In this document: piece after piece, positions 9,331 through 17,296 of the stretch
How positions within the stretch are numbered: position 1 is the first letter of the stretch
How the letters are laid out: every line of letters starts with the position of its first letter
Assembly (NCBI GenBank): GCA_964494505.1
Contig: CAZBRO010000011.1
Coordinates: forward strand, 70,345-134,344
Source: CAIYRG01 sp964494505
GTDB lineage: Bacteria > Pseudomonadota > Alphaproteobacteria > Micropepsales > Micropepsaceae
Reading direction: 5' to 3'
DNA length: 64,000 nt
The notes under the pieces: generated by a model
What the model was told of the DNA's origin: nothing
Databases searched by the model: none
The model's input: only the letters and a program-made list of their open reading frames with translations
Made by a program: the position numbers and the translations under genes

Positions 9331-9344
9331 TTGACCTACGTCAA
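9331..9344 (-). promoter_or_regulatory. FixK/FNR-type operator
   Basis: TTGACCTACGTCAA is a perfect 5-bp inverted repeat around a 4-nt spacer and matches the FixK/FNR consensus TTGA(T/C)-N4-(A/G)TCAA. It overlaps the stop codon of the Crp/Fnr gene. Its centre is about 40 nt upstream of the start position implied by TATTCT (9306-9311), the class II activator geometry. Confidence 0.6.
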
Positions 9345-10045
9345 ATTCCGGGGGCGCCGGGCGAATGACCGGGCTCCGGAGTGGGGCCGGGCCCGTTCGG
9401 CATCGTCCGGCCGAAGGTGCGAAGGCGGTCCAGGTCCCTGACCATCCGGTTGGAGCCGGAAAGCCCGACGACGCCGGCCCGCTTGAGCTTGCCCAGCGTG
9501 CGGACCACGGTCTCGACCGTCAGCCCGAGGTAATCGGCGATGTCCTGGCGGCACATCGGCAACGTGACGAAGGGATCGGACGCGTCCGACCGCTCGCCGA
9601 GCCAGAGCAGAAACGAGACCAATTTCTCCTCGGCCGAGAGGCAGCCCAACAGCAGCAAATGGTCTTGCGTATCCATGACCTGGTTCATGAACAGGTCATG
9701 GAATTTCTGCCGCAGGAACGGGTCTTGCTCGGAGAGGTTTTCGATCTGGCGCAACGGATAGGAATCCACGATCACATCGACGACCGCTTCGGCGGTGAAG
9801 CTGTAGATGCCGAGCTGCATGAATCCGAAATGATCTCCGGGCAGCAGAAAATGCGTGACCATGCGGCGGCCCTGCACCGTGTGCTTGCAGAGGCGCACCA
9901 CGCCCGAGACGATCCGATAGCTGTGCTCCGCCTCGTCGCCTTCGTTGAAGATGGTGCGGTTGCGCGCGAAGCGCATCTTGGTCGCGCAACGCGTGAGCGC
10001 GCGCTCGTTGGAATCCGGGATACTGTAAAGATCGTCCACTTGCAT
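9341..10045 (-). CDS. Crp/Fnr family transcriptional regulator (FixK-like)
   Basis: 234 residues: an N-terminal cyclic-nucleotide-binding-like beta-roll (about 20-110, with FNEGDEAEHSYRIVSGVVRLCKH), a dimerisation helix, and a winged helix at about 160-205. The segment MCRQDIADYLGLTVETVVRTL is the typical FNR/FixK recognition helix-turn-helix. The N-terminus lacks the cysteine cluster of FNR, so direct oxygen sensing by Fe-S is unlikely; the protein is FixK-type. The recognition helix reads ETVVR instead of the usual ExxSR. A Pro/Gly-rich tail of ~25 residues follows the fold. Two TACGTA/TACGTG elements lie 50-65 nt upstream of its start. Putative targets carry TTGAC-N4-GTCA boxes at 9331 and 12157. 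Confidence 0.9.
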   Translation of the reverse strand: MQVDDLYSIPDSNERALTRCATKMRFARNRTIFNEGDEAEHSYRIVSGVVRLCKHTVQGRRMVTHFLLPGDHFGFMQLGIYSFTAEAVVDVIVDSYPLRQIENLSEQDPFLRQKFHDLFMNQVMDTQDHLLLLGCLSAEEKLVSFLLWLGERSDASDPFVTLPMCRQDIADYLGLTVETVVRTLGKLKRAGVVGLSGSNRMVRDLDRLRTFGRTMPNGPGPTPEPGHSPGAPGI

Positions 10046-10202
10046 CGCGGGACATGCTTAGGCCAAATCCGCGATAAGAATAGTGTCGGCGCGTACGTAA
10101 TCGCTACGTGTACTGAATACTACCTGAGCTGTTTCTCTTCGAGATATTCGTTTCGGAAGGCGTCTATTGTATATGCCGCATGACATCTCTCCGCGCCGGC
10201 CG

Positions 10203-10805
10203 CTACGGGAGCGTGCAAATCCGCGACAGCAATGCAACCAGCTCGCCCTGACGGCGGGTGCGGGTCTTCAGCAGCATTGCGGCGACCTGCGTGCGCACGG
10301 TGGTGATCCTGGCATTGCGCATCTCCGCGACGTGCTCGACGTCGGCGCCCGAGACGAGCGCGGTTGCGATTGCCGTTTCCGCCGTGGAAAGCCGGAACAA
10401 TTGACGCATGGAGGATGTAAAGGTCTCGTCGGTAGGCTCGCAGCGTTGCACGAATACCAGTGCCGTCTTCCTCCGCGGTCCGGGCTCGTCGTCGGCAAGC
10501 CGAACCACGGCGACGAGCTGGGGCTTGAGGCTGCGTCCGTCGTTGATCAAGAGGGTCTGGCGTTCGCCGCTGGCGCAGACGTCCTCAATCGCCGCGCGCA
10601 AACGTGCGTTGTCGGCCGGGTGGGTCGTCGAAAGCAGGTGATCGGCTCTCTTGAAGGATTCGCCTTCCTTCAGCGCGGCAAGGCCGGCTACGTTGGAGTA
10701 TTGGATTGCCGCATCCCGATCGACCAGGAATACCGGAAATCGCATCTGGTCCAGGATTGCCGATGCGAGGCCGCCGTTCGGGGACAGGAAGTTCGGCTTC
10801 AACAT
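10203..10805 (-). CDS. PAS-like plus LuxR-type HTH transcriptional regulator
   Basis: 200 residues. The N-terminal half resembles a PAS fold (ILDQMRFPVFLVDRDAAIQYSN, residues ~18-40, then a beta-rich segment to ~125). The C-terminal half (about 138-197) is a LuxR/GerE-type helix-turn-helix: LSTAETAIATALVSG, then ITTVRTQVAAMLLKTRTRRQGELVALL. There is no receiver domain, so it is a one-component regulator. GGAG sits 6-7 nt before the ATG. A perfect inverted repeat (CTACGA-N5-TCGTAG) lies directly upstream of the ribosome site and may be an autoregulatory operator. The ligand is unknown; an acylated small molecule from the 15-21 kb locus is an attractive but unproven candidate. Confidence 0.85.
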   Translation of the reverse strand: MLKPNFLSPNGGLASAILDQMRFPVFLVDRDAAIQYSNVAGLAALKEGESFKRADHLLSTTHPADNARLRAAIEDVCASGERQTLLINDGRSLKPQLVAVVRLADDEPGPRRKTALVFVQRCEPTDETFTSSMRQLFRLSTAETAIATALVSGADVEHVAEMRNARITTVRTQVAAMLLKTRTRRQGELVALLSRICTLP

Positions 10806-10814
10806 TACGGTCTC

Positions 10815-10831
10815 CTACGATATACTCGTAG
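10815..10831 (-). promoter_or_regulatory. Inverted repeat at the LuxR-type regulator start (possible operator)
   Basis: CTACGATATACTCGTAG is a perfect 6-bp inverted repeat around a 5-nt spacer, placed 9-26 nt upstream of the regulator's ATG. The position suits repression or autoregulation by a dimeric HTH protein. It is too short to be a terminator and has no T tract. Confidence 0.4.
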
Positions 10832-11288
10832 ACCCGCCACCGGTTAGCGCGATCAAAAATACCGTGCCGCCCCTGTCTCCCCAATGTTCCGCCCCCCCTG
10901 AGTTTCCGACGCTCAGAGCAGAACTTCGAAAAGATTGCCGGACGATTTCCGTTGCCGGCTCGACGGTACGTAGAAGAATTATGTCGTGAAGATGAAGGAG
11001 CGTGCAATTGTGGTTTTCCACGATGTATTTTTGCCTACAGTAAAAGACGTACGACGTTTTGCTGGAAAGCGTTAATCCTTATACGGATTTTTTCGTCTCC
11101 CGCAGTGCAGCAAAGTTTCTGTTCGCCAGCGCACGGATCCGTGAATCGTGAGACGGTCGCAAGTTGAAACGCGCCAGGGCCAATCGCCTGGCGGGAAGTG
11201 CCGCGATCTGGCTCCGTGGGAACAAAAGGTTTTCGCGGCAGCTTTGATGATGAAATTAAGTTGTGTCACTCGTGATATTCAACTATAG
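10832..11288. other. Divergent intergenic region between two LuxR-type regulators
   Basis: About 460 nt without a credible gene. It contains a TACGTA element (10967-10972), also seen upstream of the Crp/Fnr gene, and an AATCC-TTATAC-GGATT inverted repeat (11074-11089). Fourteen nucleotides of the latter (TTAATCCTTATACG, 11072-11085) recur upstream of the acyltransferase-ThiF operon (18325-18338) in the same orientation relative to the downstream gene. It probably carries promoters for both flanking genes. Confidence 0.45.
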
Positions 11289-12122
11289 GTGGGAAATGAG
11301 GTCAATCACAGGTTGCGTATATTGCCGAACAACAACGAGGCAAGTCATTGGGACTGCTATATGATTGTTGCGGGCTCGCGGGCGGCATGGGAGACCATGG
11401 ATGTTGGCCGCAACGAAAGCGACGAATGCGGCGATAAACCGATAGGTTTCGCCGAGCCCGATCTATGTGCCGGCTTTCCGGAAACGGGTGATGATATCAC
11501 CCAGCATCACTGGAGCGGATTGCAGCGGGCACAGCGTCTGTTGCTCGATACTTATGCGCCCCCGTCGGTTGTGATCGATCGCTCGGGTAATTGCCTCGCC
11601 TCTTTCGGCGACGCGGAGCGGTATCTCGGCTCAGACGGCAAGAAGAGGCCGCAGATCCTGATTTCGCTTCTGCCGAAGGCATTGGCGGAGGAGCATGGGC
11701 TTACGTGCGTGCGACCTGTTGCGGACGCGGGAACGGCATCCGGCGACATTTTCGCCCATGTCCGAATCGCGGTGCTTCCGTTCAAGGCGGCGGGAAAAGA
11801 TCTGCTGCTGGTGAGTTTTCTCGATGCGGCGTTCATGGCAAAGCGGCTCACGGCGGGCGCGGCCGTTGCGGCCGAAAGCAGTCCCGCTCCAATCCCGTTC
11901 CGGCGTGCTCAGCCGCGCGGCGCCATCGCGGAACTTCTCAGCTCTCTGACAGACAGGCAGCGCCAAGTGCTCGAACTCGTGGCTGCCGGGCGCTCGAACA
12001 AACAGATCGCCGCCGAGCTCAAGATCAAACGGCGCACCGTCGAATGCCACCGCGCGCTGGTCATGCGCAAGCTCAATGCCAGGACCCTCGCCGACCTGAT
12101 CCGGCTTGCGACGGCGGCCTAG
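11289..12122 (+). CDS. LuxR-type HTH regulator with CheR-like PAS sensor
   Basis: Up to 277 residues. The middle segment (about 75-185: LLLDTYAPPSVVIDRSG, later DIFAHVRIAVLPFKAAGKD) resembles the PAS module found in CheB/CheR-type fusion proteins, where the pattern is 'RYAPPSVLVDExGDIVH'. Residues ~218-275 are a clear GerE HTH (LTDRQRQVLELVAAGRSNKQIA, then KIKRRTVECHRALVMRKL). No receiver domain is present. The start is uncertain: the longest frame uses GTG without a ribosome site; ATG codons at 11361 and 11398 are alternatives, the latter preceded by GGGAG at short distance. It lies immediately upstream of the TonB-dependent receptor on the same strand and may control it. Confidence 0.8.
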   Translation: MGNEVNHRLRILPNNNEASHWDCYMIVAGSRAAWETMDVGRNESDECGDKPIGFAEPDLCAGFPETGDDITQHHWSGLQRAQRLLLDTYAPPSVVIDRSGNCLASFGDAERYLGSDGKKRPQILISLLPKALAEEHGLTCVRPVADAGTASGDIFAHVRIAVLPFKAAGKDLLLVSFLDAAFMAKRLTAGAAVAAESSPAPIPFRRAQPRGAIAELLSSLTDRQRQVLELVAAGRSNKQIAAELKIKRRTVECHRALVMRKLNARTLADLIRLATAA

Positions 12123-12156
12123 GCATTCCCAATCCAGCTTCCTTGCGCAGGCGCGC

Positions 12157-12170
12157 TTGACAAATGTCAT
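12157..12170 (+). promoter_or_regulatory. FixK/FNR-like box upstream of the TonB-dependent receptor
   Basis: TTGACAAATGTCAT matches the TTGAC-N4-GTCAA dyad of the box at 9331 in all but the last base. It sits about 85 nt before the receptor ATG in the gap after the LuxR-type gene. TTGACA could instead be a -35 element, so the assignment is tentative. Confidence 0.4.
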
Positions 12171-12248
12171 CCCGGCCACCCGCTTCTTTCGCCATTGTCC
12201 GCTCGCCGTGGAGACCGTCCACGCAGCACGACGAGGGTGTGCCGGCGG

Positions 12249-14249
12249 ATGAAGAAAAGGAACGCGTTCCTCTCGGCGGCCGTATTTGCCGCGTTCGTTC
12301 CGGCTGCCGCCACGGCGCAAACCATCGATTATGGCGCGTTGGAGCAGCTGTTCGGCCAATCCGTCACGACCAGCGCAACCGGCCTGCCCCAACATGAATC
12401 CGATGTGCCGGTCGACATGGAGATCATCACCGCCGACGAAATCAGACGCTCTGGCGCCTCCGACATTCCAGGAGTCTTGAAACACGTTATCGGCGTCGAT
12501 GTGATGCGCTGGAACAACGATAACGCCGATGTGGGCGTGCGCGGCTACGACGAGCCCTTCTCGCCGCGCGTGCTGGTGCTGATCGACGGGCGTCAGGTCT
12601 ATGCCGATCATTACAACTATACCCCGTGGACCGCCTTGCCGGTCGAACTCTCGGCCATTCGTCAAATCGAGGTGGTGAAAGGGCCGAACGCCGCCTTGTT
12701 CGGTTTCAACGCGGCCAACGGCGTGATCAATATCGTCACATACAATCCAATCTACGACGACGTGAACACAGCCTCGCTGCGCGGCGGAACGCAGGGCCTG
12801 GCCGAAGCCACGGCCGTGAAGACATTCAAATTCAAGGACGGAGGGGTGCGTCTATCCGCCGGGGGACGTTTGGACGATGATTTTTCCACGCCCGTCCCAG
12901 CTGCGGCCGGATTGCTGCCGCGCCGCCGCAACGATCGATTCGAGATCGACGCCGACGGCGTCTTCCAGCTAACCCCCAACACGCAACTAGGGCTGGAAGC
13001 CAGTCACAGCACGGCGGACTCGAACGAATTCGATCCCGTCTACACATTGGACCAGGACCACCACGACACCAGTTCCGTCAAGGGACAGCTCACGGCCGAA
13101 ACCGGCCTGGGGCTGATTCAGGCGACGGCATATCTGAATTTGATTTCGCAGCACCTGATGGCGGCGGTGCCCGTCCAATTCGAAGGAAAGGAAGGGGTGG
13201 TTCAGCTCCAGGACCTTTTCAAGATCGGAACCAATCACACCTTCCGGGCCGGTCTCGAATATCGGCACAACGACGTCAACACGTCGCCTTTTGCGGGCGG
13301 CCACATTTTCTACAGCGACTATGCCGCGAGCGCGATGTGGGATTGGGACATCGTACCGGGGCTTTTGTTCAACACCGCGCTGCGCTGGGAAAACCTTCAT
13401 CTCGGACGCTCGGGCGCGGCGCCGGCCGGCTATCCATTTCCGAACGACGCCTGGAACCGCACGGTCAACGAGATCAGCTACAGCTCCGGACTGGTGTGGA
13501 AGGCAAGCGATGCCGATACGTTCCGCTTGATATTCGGCCAGGGAGATCAACTGCCAAGTCTCGCCAATCTGGGCGCCCTAGTCATCTCCTCGCCCGTGGG
13601 AAACTTCTCTGGAGCCCCCGACATCGATTCGGCGAATGTCTACAATTATGAGGCCTCCTGGAATCGTGACTGGCCTGGGATCGGGGGGCAATTTCGCGGC
13701 TCGCTGTTCTACACCACGAGCGACCACATGATTCTTCCGGTTTTTGAAATCCCGCTCCCTGGTTCCGGAACGCCGCCCTATGTGACGCCGGGCAATGCCG
13801 GCGACTCCTCCGCGCGCGGGATAGAGCTATCGCTGGATGGCCGTATAGGCGAAGCTTGGCGGTGGGGGATCAATTACCGGCTCGAATCCATCACCGATGA
13901 TTTTATTCCGGCGATAGCGGGCGGAAAGGCCTATTTCGATTTCGAGCACGTCGCACCCAAGCACGTCGTGAAGGCCAATCTCGGCTGGTCGAGCGGGCCG
14001 TGGGAAATCGATTCCTATGCCTATTACCAATCGCCCACCGAAGGGTTGGAGACGCTTCCCCTCAGTCAGGGCTCGTTTCTCTCGCCCGTGCCCGATTTTC
14101 TGTCGTTCGATGCGCGCGTTGCCTATCGACTGACCGAGTGGGCGACTGTGGCGCTTTCGGGGCAAAATCTCGGCGCCTCGTCGCAAAGGCAAACGTCCGG
14201 ACCAGCTGTCGAACGGCGCGTGTTCGTGACGTTCAGCGTGTATCACTGA
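12249..14249 (+). CDS. TonB-dependent outer-membrane receptor
   Basis: 666 residues from the ATG that gives a clean signal peptide (MKKRNAFLSAAVFAAFVPAA, cleavage after ATA-Q). A frame upstream of this ATG is open but lacks leader character. The plug domain is clear: VDMEIITADEIRRSGASDIP, then VLVLIDGRQVYADHYNY and IRQIEVVKGPNAALFGFNA. The rest is a 22-strand-type barrel with alternating aromatic residues and the terminal strand RRVFVTFSVYH. Such receptors import scarce ligands across the outer membrane using TonB-ExbB-ExbD. The subfamily does not have an obvious siderophore signature, and no transporter genes adjoin. Position beside acyl-metabolite genes and LuxR-type regulators suggests, but does not show, that it takes up a related molecule. 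Confidence 0.92.
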   Translation: MKKRNAFLSAAVFAAFVPAAATAQTIDYGALEQLFGQSVTTSATGLPQHESDVPVDMEIITADEIRRSGASDIPGVLKHVIGVDVMRWNNDNADVGVRGYDEPFSPRVLVLIDGRQVYADHYNYTPWTALPVELSAIRQIEVVKGPNAALFGFNAANGVINIVTYNPIYDDVNTASLRGGTQGLAEATAVKTFKFKDGGVRLSAGGRLDDDFSTPVPAAAGLLPRRRNDRFEIDADGVFQLTPNTQLGLEASHSTADSNEFDPVYTLDQDHHDTSSVKGQLTAETGLGLIQATAYLNLISQHLMAAVPVQFEGKEGVVQLQDLFKIGTNHTFRAGLEYRHNDVNTSPFAGGHIFYSDYAASAMWDWDIVPGLLFNTALRWENLHLGRSGAAPAGYPFPNDAWNRTVNEISYSSGLVWKASDADTFRLIFGQGDQLPSLANLGALVISSPVGNFSGAPDIDSANVYNYEASWNRDWPGIGGQFRGSLFYTTSDHMILPVFEIPLPGSGTPPYVTPGNAGDSSARGIELSLDGRIGEAWRWGINYRLESITDDFIPAIAGGKAYFDFEHVAPKHVVKANLGWSSGPWEIDSYAYYQSPTEGLETLPLSQGSFLSPVPDFLSFDARVAYRLTEWATVALSGQNLGASSQRQTSGPAVERRVFVTFSVYH

Positions 14250-14285
14250 TGCAGGCGGGGCACGTCCCTAACGGTGAGCCGAAAA

Positions 14286-14320
14286 CAAAAACGCACCGCC
14301 AATCGGGCGATGCGTTTTTG
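14286..14320. terminator. Bidirectional rho-independent terminator
   Basis: CAAAAACGCA and TGCGTTTTTG form a perfect 10-bp inverted repeat with further pairing (CGCC/GGCG) in the loop. A/T tracts flank both sides, so it can end the receptor transcript and the convergent PEP-CTERM transcript. Confidence 0.85.
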
Positions 14321-14344
14321 TAATTCAAACCTTCCGGCGAGCTC

Positions 14345-15145
14345 TCAGACGGACTTCTGCGTCTCCGTGCGGCGGCGGAACGCAAACGCACCCGCTGCGC
14401 CAAGAACACCGGTCGCGAGAATCAAGAGCGAATTCGGTTCCGGCACCGTCGCCGGGTCGGAAACGAGATTATCGAAGCTCATGGTCTGGCCCAAGGTGCC
14501 TCTGTCGAATTGCAGATCGATGATCTCGCTGACCGCGTATTTACCGTAGTAGTCGGTGGGTACCGAAGGGACCGTCGCCGATTGGCTGCAGGCATAATTG
14601 GAACCCGTCAACGAGCAATCGGAGGTCGGGTCGTCGAGCCTCACGGCGCCGACATGGAAAAGATCGTCCATCTGGAGATATTGCGGCTTCCCGAGATAAA
14701 CGATTGCCGTTGCGTTGGTGGCCCATTGATCGGAGCTGAACAGCCCAGCAGCCAGATTGCCGGTGAACGCTTCAGTGAAATACGCGGGAGCGCCGGGATC
14801 GTCCAATCCGCTCACCTTAAGCTTGATCTGCAGCGAGCCGAGCGCACCTGAGGTGTGTGTGATGCTGCCCAACAAATCCATCGTGTTGAGATGAATCCCA
14901 TCGGACGCGAGCGACCAGTTCGCGGAAATGGAACCGATGCTGAATTGGCTGCCTCCGGTTCCATTTACAGTAATGCCGGACTCCGAAATCGAGCCGGTTC
15001 CGCTCGAAAATATTGGGCTCGCATAGCCAGCCGAAGTGATTTGTAATTGGAAGCTCGGTGTCGCTTGCGCTTGTGGCGCAAACGCGGCGGCGGCGGCGAC
15101 GATCGTTGTGGCGATTACTAACGCTCTCATAACCTTAATCCCCAT
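14345..15145 (-). CDS. PEP-CTERM sorting-domain protein
   Basis: 266 residues: an N-terminal signal peptide (ALVIATTIVAAAAAFAPQAQA), a beta-rich, Ser/Gly/Thr-rich secreted body, and a C-terminal PEP-CTERM signal (VPEPNSLLILATGVLGAAGA followed by FAFRRR). The tripartite tail is recognised by exosortase, which cleaves and anchors or releases the protein at the envelope. No exosortase gene lies in the window, so it must act from elsewhere. The ATG used has AGGG 5 nt upstream; a second ATG five codons in is possible. The body has no recognised catalytic motif. It neighbours the exosortase-associated acyltransferase operon. Confidence 0.88.
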   Translation of the reverse strand: MGIKVMRALVIATTIVAAAAAFAPQAQATPSFQLQITSAGYASPIFSSGTGSISESGITVNGTGGSQFSIGSISANWSLASDGIHLNTMDLLGSITHTSGALGSLQIKLKVSGLDDPGAPAYFTEAFTGNLAAGLFSSDQWATNATAIVYLGKPQYLQMDDLFHVGAVRLDDPTSDCSLTGSNYACSQSATVPSVPTDYYGKYAVSEIIDLQFDRGTLGQTMSFDNLVSDPATVPEPNSLLILATGVLGAAGAFAFRRRTETQKSV

Positions 15146-15277
15146 ACTGACCCTGAGCGTGAGTATACCCTTATTATTGCGCTTTTTGTTGCAAAAATCG
15201 CATTACCGGAGATTTTTTTTAGACTTTATTCATCATGTATGCGGGAACTTTCCGACAATACTAAATATGGTTAACGC

Positions 15278-17296
15278 CTAAGATTTCAGCAGTTCCGCGA
15301 AGGGCCGCCTGACGGATCGGGAAAGGCTAGTGCGAGGTTTCGGCCACCCGATCCGGCCCATGAACCAAATCTCGTCGCTCCGGGACAATATCCTGTCGGC
15401 TGCCCCCGCAAGCTGAAGGGCAGAGCGCCGCATAGTGTCGCCGGAGGTAAAGGCGGCGCCGGTTCTCCCGTAATGCGCGAAGGCAAGCGTAGCGAGGCAA
15501 GGCTGCATCGCGAGCCCGAGCCGCGTCGCCGTCAACCAGAATCGTTGAATGGATTCACCGGCTTCCAGCAAATGCTGGATTCGCGCCGTGGCGCTTTCGG
15601 GGTTTGCGAGCGGCCGCAAGGTGAAATAGGCGGCGGAATGCAGCCCGGGGAGGTAATCCATCTGGAACCGGGCAGCCGCGGTTCCGGCGACCCGGTTGAG
15701 AAATTGCGTGTTCCCCCAATTGCGCATCGCCCATTTCATGATGCGAAGGGTCATCGAATCCAGGCCGACCGCCTGGGCGGGAATTCCCTCCGGGCTGAAC
15801 CTCCGGTCCCAATCGATGATGCGCTGATGGATCGCAAATGTTTCCGGGATGCGCAGACGGATGTCGGTGGCGCGCGCGTTGAGCCGCGCAATACGCAGGC
15901 GCTCGCGCGCGCTTTCGTACCATTGGATGGAAAGCCGGCCGGAAAGGGCTGCCTCCAATGCCTGCTTGTCAGCCGCGCGCAAGGGTTTGAGCCGGTACGG
16001 CCAGCGGTTCACCGAACGCGCCGGTACGTAAGCCGACAGGGGATCGGGTTCCAGCAGCGCATCGGTCGCGAACCTGACTTCGATGCGGTGGCCTTCATCG
16101 TCGCGCCCGCCATAGTACCAGAGCATCCGGCGATGAAAGCGCGTCGCGGCAATGCGCATGGTCTCGAGCAGGATGCCGGCGGAGATCAGGGTGGGTTCGC
16201 CATCGCGGTATTCGTAGACATTGTGGCTGCTGTCATCGGCGATGTGGATCAGCAGAGCGTTGTCGTCCGTGATCCGGAATCGCCAGGGCTGCGCGTTGTC
16301 GCCCGATGGCGCCCAGCGCGCACTGTCGATGATCTCCTCTATGGGGTTTGCCGGATAGCGCGGCTGTTCGGCCGGCACGGATCGCGCGAGCATGCGCCCG
16401 AAGGCGCGCTCGGCAAGCTTCGCTTTCAGTCTCTGCAACGGGCCGGCATTCCCCCAGCGCAGATTCGTGAATGCGATCTTGCCGAGATAGGCATCGTAAT
16501 GATGGTGATGCGGTGCCGGTTTCACGGGACCTCGGCCGAGCAGCAGCTTGACGGCGTTGGCCGCGGTGACGCTGGCGCAGAGTTCGCAGCCGATCACGGT
16601 GGAGGGCGCTTTGCGCCGCGCGAAATCGAGCCGGCCCGGATCAACCAGATAGGAACGATGAAGCCCTCCCGGCGCGACGCCCAGAAGGAAATGCACATAT
16701 TGGCGGAGTTCGCTTGCGCCCTCGAATCGGAAATAGTCTTCGAAACTCATTCCGTCCCTGGTGAAGGCGAGGAAGCCGACGCCCATGCCGACGGGCGCGG
16801 CGGTGACTGCAGGGATCCCGAGCTCCCGGCAGCGCGCGAACACTTTGCGCCTGATGTCGAGCACGAAGAAATCGAAGCCGTCGACGAACAAATCGGCGCC
16901 GGCGAGAAAGGCGTCGATGTTTGCCGTATCGACGCCGTTGTCGAAGCGCGCAATCCGCACTTCAGGATTGATGTCGCGCGCCATCTCGGCGAGCACTTCG
17001 GCCTTGGGCCGGCCAAGGCTCGACATGGTGGCGCCGATCTGCCGGTTGAAATTGGCGGTTTCGAAGCGGTCGAGATCGGCGATCGAGAAAGCGCCGATGC
17101 CAAGCCGCGCCAGTGTCAGCAGATGGAACCCGCCGACGCCGCCCATGCCGGCGATCGCGACGCGTTTGGCGCGCAGGCTCTCCTGCTCCCATTCCGTCAG
17201 CCAGCCGATATTGCGATCGAACGCCGCGCGGAAATGGAACGGCTCCCGCGGGGGAAAGTCGTCAGGCTCCTTCGCGCTATCCTCCGGCCGGGCCAT
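15278..17296 (-). CDS. ThiF (E1-like)-nitroreductase fusion protein (Rv1355c/MoeY-like)
   Basis: 672 residues with two domains. Residues ~20-300 are an E1/ThiF/MoeB adenylyltransferase fold: GMGGVG at 50-55, then DLDRFETANFNRQIGAT (74-90) with the conserved Asp, Asn and Arg, and K98. A possible zinc pair C237xxC240 and a 4-His run (263-266) follow. Residues ~316-660 are a flavin nitroreductase (IIDSARWAPSGDNAQPWRF is the FMN-phosphate site; RSVNRWPYR later). E1 domains adenylate a carboxylate; nitroreductase domains catalyse FMN-dependent redox steps. The architecture matches the mycobacterial Rv1355c (MoeY) type. The ATG follows the TGA of the acyltransferase gene with no gap, implying translational coupling and a shared pathway. 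Substrate unknown. Confidence 0.88.
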   Translation of the reverse strand: MARPEDSAKEPDDFPPREPFHFRAAFDRNIGWLTEWEQESLRAKRVAIAGMGGVGGFHLLTLARLGIGAFSIADLDRFETANFNRQIGATMSSLGRPKAEVLAEMARDINPEVRIARFDNGVDTANIDAFLAGADLFVDGFDFFVLDIRRKVFARCRELGIPAVTAAPVGMGVGFLAFTRDGMSFEDYFRFEGASELRQYVHFLLGVAPGGLHRSYLVDPGRLDFARRKAPSTVIGCELCASVTAANAVKLLLGRGPVKPAPHHHHYDAYLGKIAFTNLRWGNAGPLQRLKAKLAERAFGRMLARSVPAEQPRYPANPIEEIIDSARWAPSGDNAQPWRFRITDDNALLIHIADDSSHNVYEYRDGEPTLISAGILLETMRIAATRFHRRMLWYYGGRDDEGHRIEVRFATDALLEPDPLSAYVPARSVNRWPYRLKPLRAADKQALEAALSGRLSIQWYESARERLRIARLNARATDIRLRIPETFAIHQRIIDWDRRFSPEGIPAQAVGLDSMTLRIMKWAMRNWGNTQFLNRVAGTAAARFQMDYLPGLHSAAYFTLRPLANPESATARIQHLLEAGESIQRFWLTATRLGLAMQPCLATLAFAHYGRTGAAFTSGDTMRRSALQLAGAADRILSRSDEIWFMGRIGWPKPRTSLSRSVRRPFAELLKS

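Noticed and set aside
15146..15277. Sigma-54 promoter for the first PEP-CTERM gene
   Set aside because: No TGGC...TTGC pair with the required ten-nucleotide GG-GC spacing was found upstream of that gene.
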